Positions 63,894-64,000 of a stretch of DNA of 64,000 nucleotides are shown piece after piece (position 1 is the stretch's first letter; each line of letters starts with the position of its first letter). This stretch comes from Mesorhizobium sp. BR1-1-16 (GTDB lineage Bacteria > Pseudomonadota > Alphaproteobacteria > Rhizobiales > Kaistiaceae), in the NCBI RefSeq assembly GCF_020165495.1, contig NZ_JAIUIE010000008.1, positions 1 through 64,000 on the forward strand, read 5' to 3'. Under the pieces are notes generated by a model. That model made no database searches. It had not been told where the DNA came from and saw only the letters and a program-made list of their open reading frames with translations. The position numbers and the translations under genes are program-made.

Positions 63894-64000
63894 CCGGAAG
63901 GGCGCTTCGCGCCGCGCCTTTGGCTTCGCCGGCGTCGCCCTCATCGGAGCGCTTGCAGCCGGCTGTGTCGTGCGCCCCGTCTATATGCCGACCGCTGCCG
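63880..64000 (+). CDS. lptE: LPS assembly lipoprotein LptE, 5' end only
   Basis: The first 40 codons of the next gene lie at the window edge. The start ATG at 63880 is inside leuS (14-base overlap). The product begins [18 protein letters not shown], has a hydrophobic stretch and a lipobox LAAGC, with the lipidated cysteine at residue 29. Order (leuS then LptE) and the lipobox fit the outer-membrane LPS assembly lipoprotein, which works with LptD. The rest of the gene is outside the window, so family residues beyond the signal cannot be checked. Confidence 0.8.
   Translation, partial: MSSSDRKGASRRAFGFAGVALIGALAAGCVVRPVYMPTAA

Noticed and set aside
61812-63944. 710-codon open frame on the minus strand opposite leuS
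   Set aside because: Antisense to a complete leucyl-tRNA synthetase; the product has no recognisable domain.

Overview
The window is a GC-rich, densely coded stretch of an alphaproteobacterial chromosome. The core gene content (ftsK-lolA, glnK-amtB, ubiH, a trm112/LON/thioredoxin-TPR run, ccmCDG, yciB-ftsY-mtaB-dapF, an OmpR-type regulator beside an L,D-transpeptidase, leuS-lptE) fits the order Hyphomicrobiales (Rhizobiales). The genus is not certain; a Kaistia-like organism would fit. I recognise no phage, insertion sequence or CRISPR array. One tRNA is present, tRNA-Gly(GCC).

Layout. 1-12 kb is conserved housekeeping: division and envelope (ftsK, lolA), an aminotransferase, the ammonium module glnK-amtB with a sigma-54-type promoter and a terminator, tesB, ubiH, a cnoX/LON/Trm112 operon, a ProX-type deacylase and tRNA-Gly. 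12-41 kb is accessory metabolism: a hydantoinase/oxoprolinase pair with an Ldh2-family imino-acid reductase; a minus-strand run yhaO-yhaN-DUF763-DUF1810; a YadGH-type ABC exporter; a tightly overlapping amino-sugar-type operon (DeoR regulator, BadF-type kinase, binding protein, two permeases, SIS isomerase); a GT39 glycosyltransferase preceded by an internally deleted GT2-GtrA remnant; a rhodanese; a GntR/FCD-regulated arabino-oligosaccharide operon ending in a GH51 arabinofuranosidase; and an hxlR/SDR pair. 41-47 kb returns to core genes: cytochrome c maturation (ccmCDG without ccmAB), yciB, ftsY, mtaB, dapF. 47-64 kb mixes core and accessory genes: pncB with a structured leader, an ABC-F gene preceded by a leader-peptide attenuator, an SbmA/YddA-like transporter whose ATPase domain has lost every catalytic motif and which is translationally coupled to a glucoamylase-type hydrolase, glpK, a large glycine-rich secreted protein, a cNMP-binding protein, a response regulator, an L,D-transpeptidase, a deoxyribosyltransferase, yggS, leuS and the 5' end of lptE.

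How genes work together. Both sugar operons carry a CUT1-type binding protein and two permeases but no ATPase, so they must borrow a shared ATPase from elsewhere. In the first, the imported sugar would be phosphorylated by the BadF-type kinase and processed by the SIS protein. In the second, imported arabino-oligosaccharides would be cut in the cytoplasm by the GH51 enzyme.

The observations I would follow first are the ABC-F leader peptide and hairpin (48503-48598), the transporter with a dead nucleotide-binding domain (51458-53239), the yhaO gene that appears to start at ATC (24046), the yhaO-yhaN-DUF763-DUF1810 cluster, the deletion remnant at 33387-33614, the structured leader of pncB, and the 66-bp inverted copy of ftsK at the left edge.
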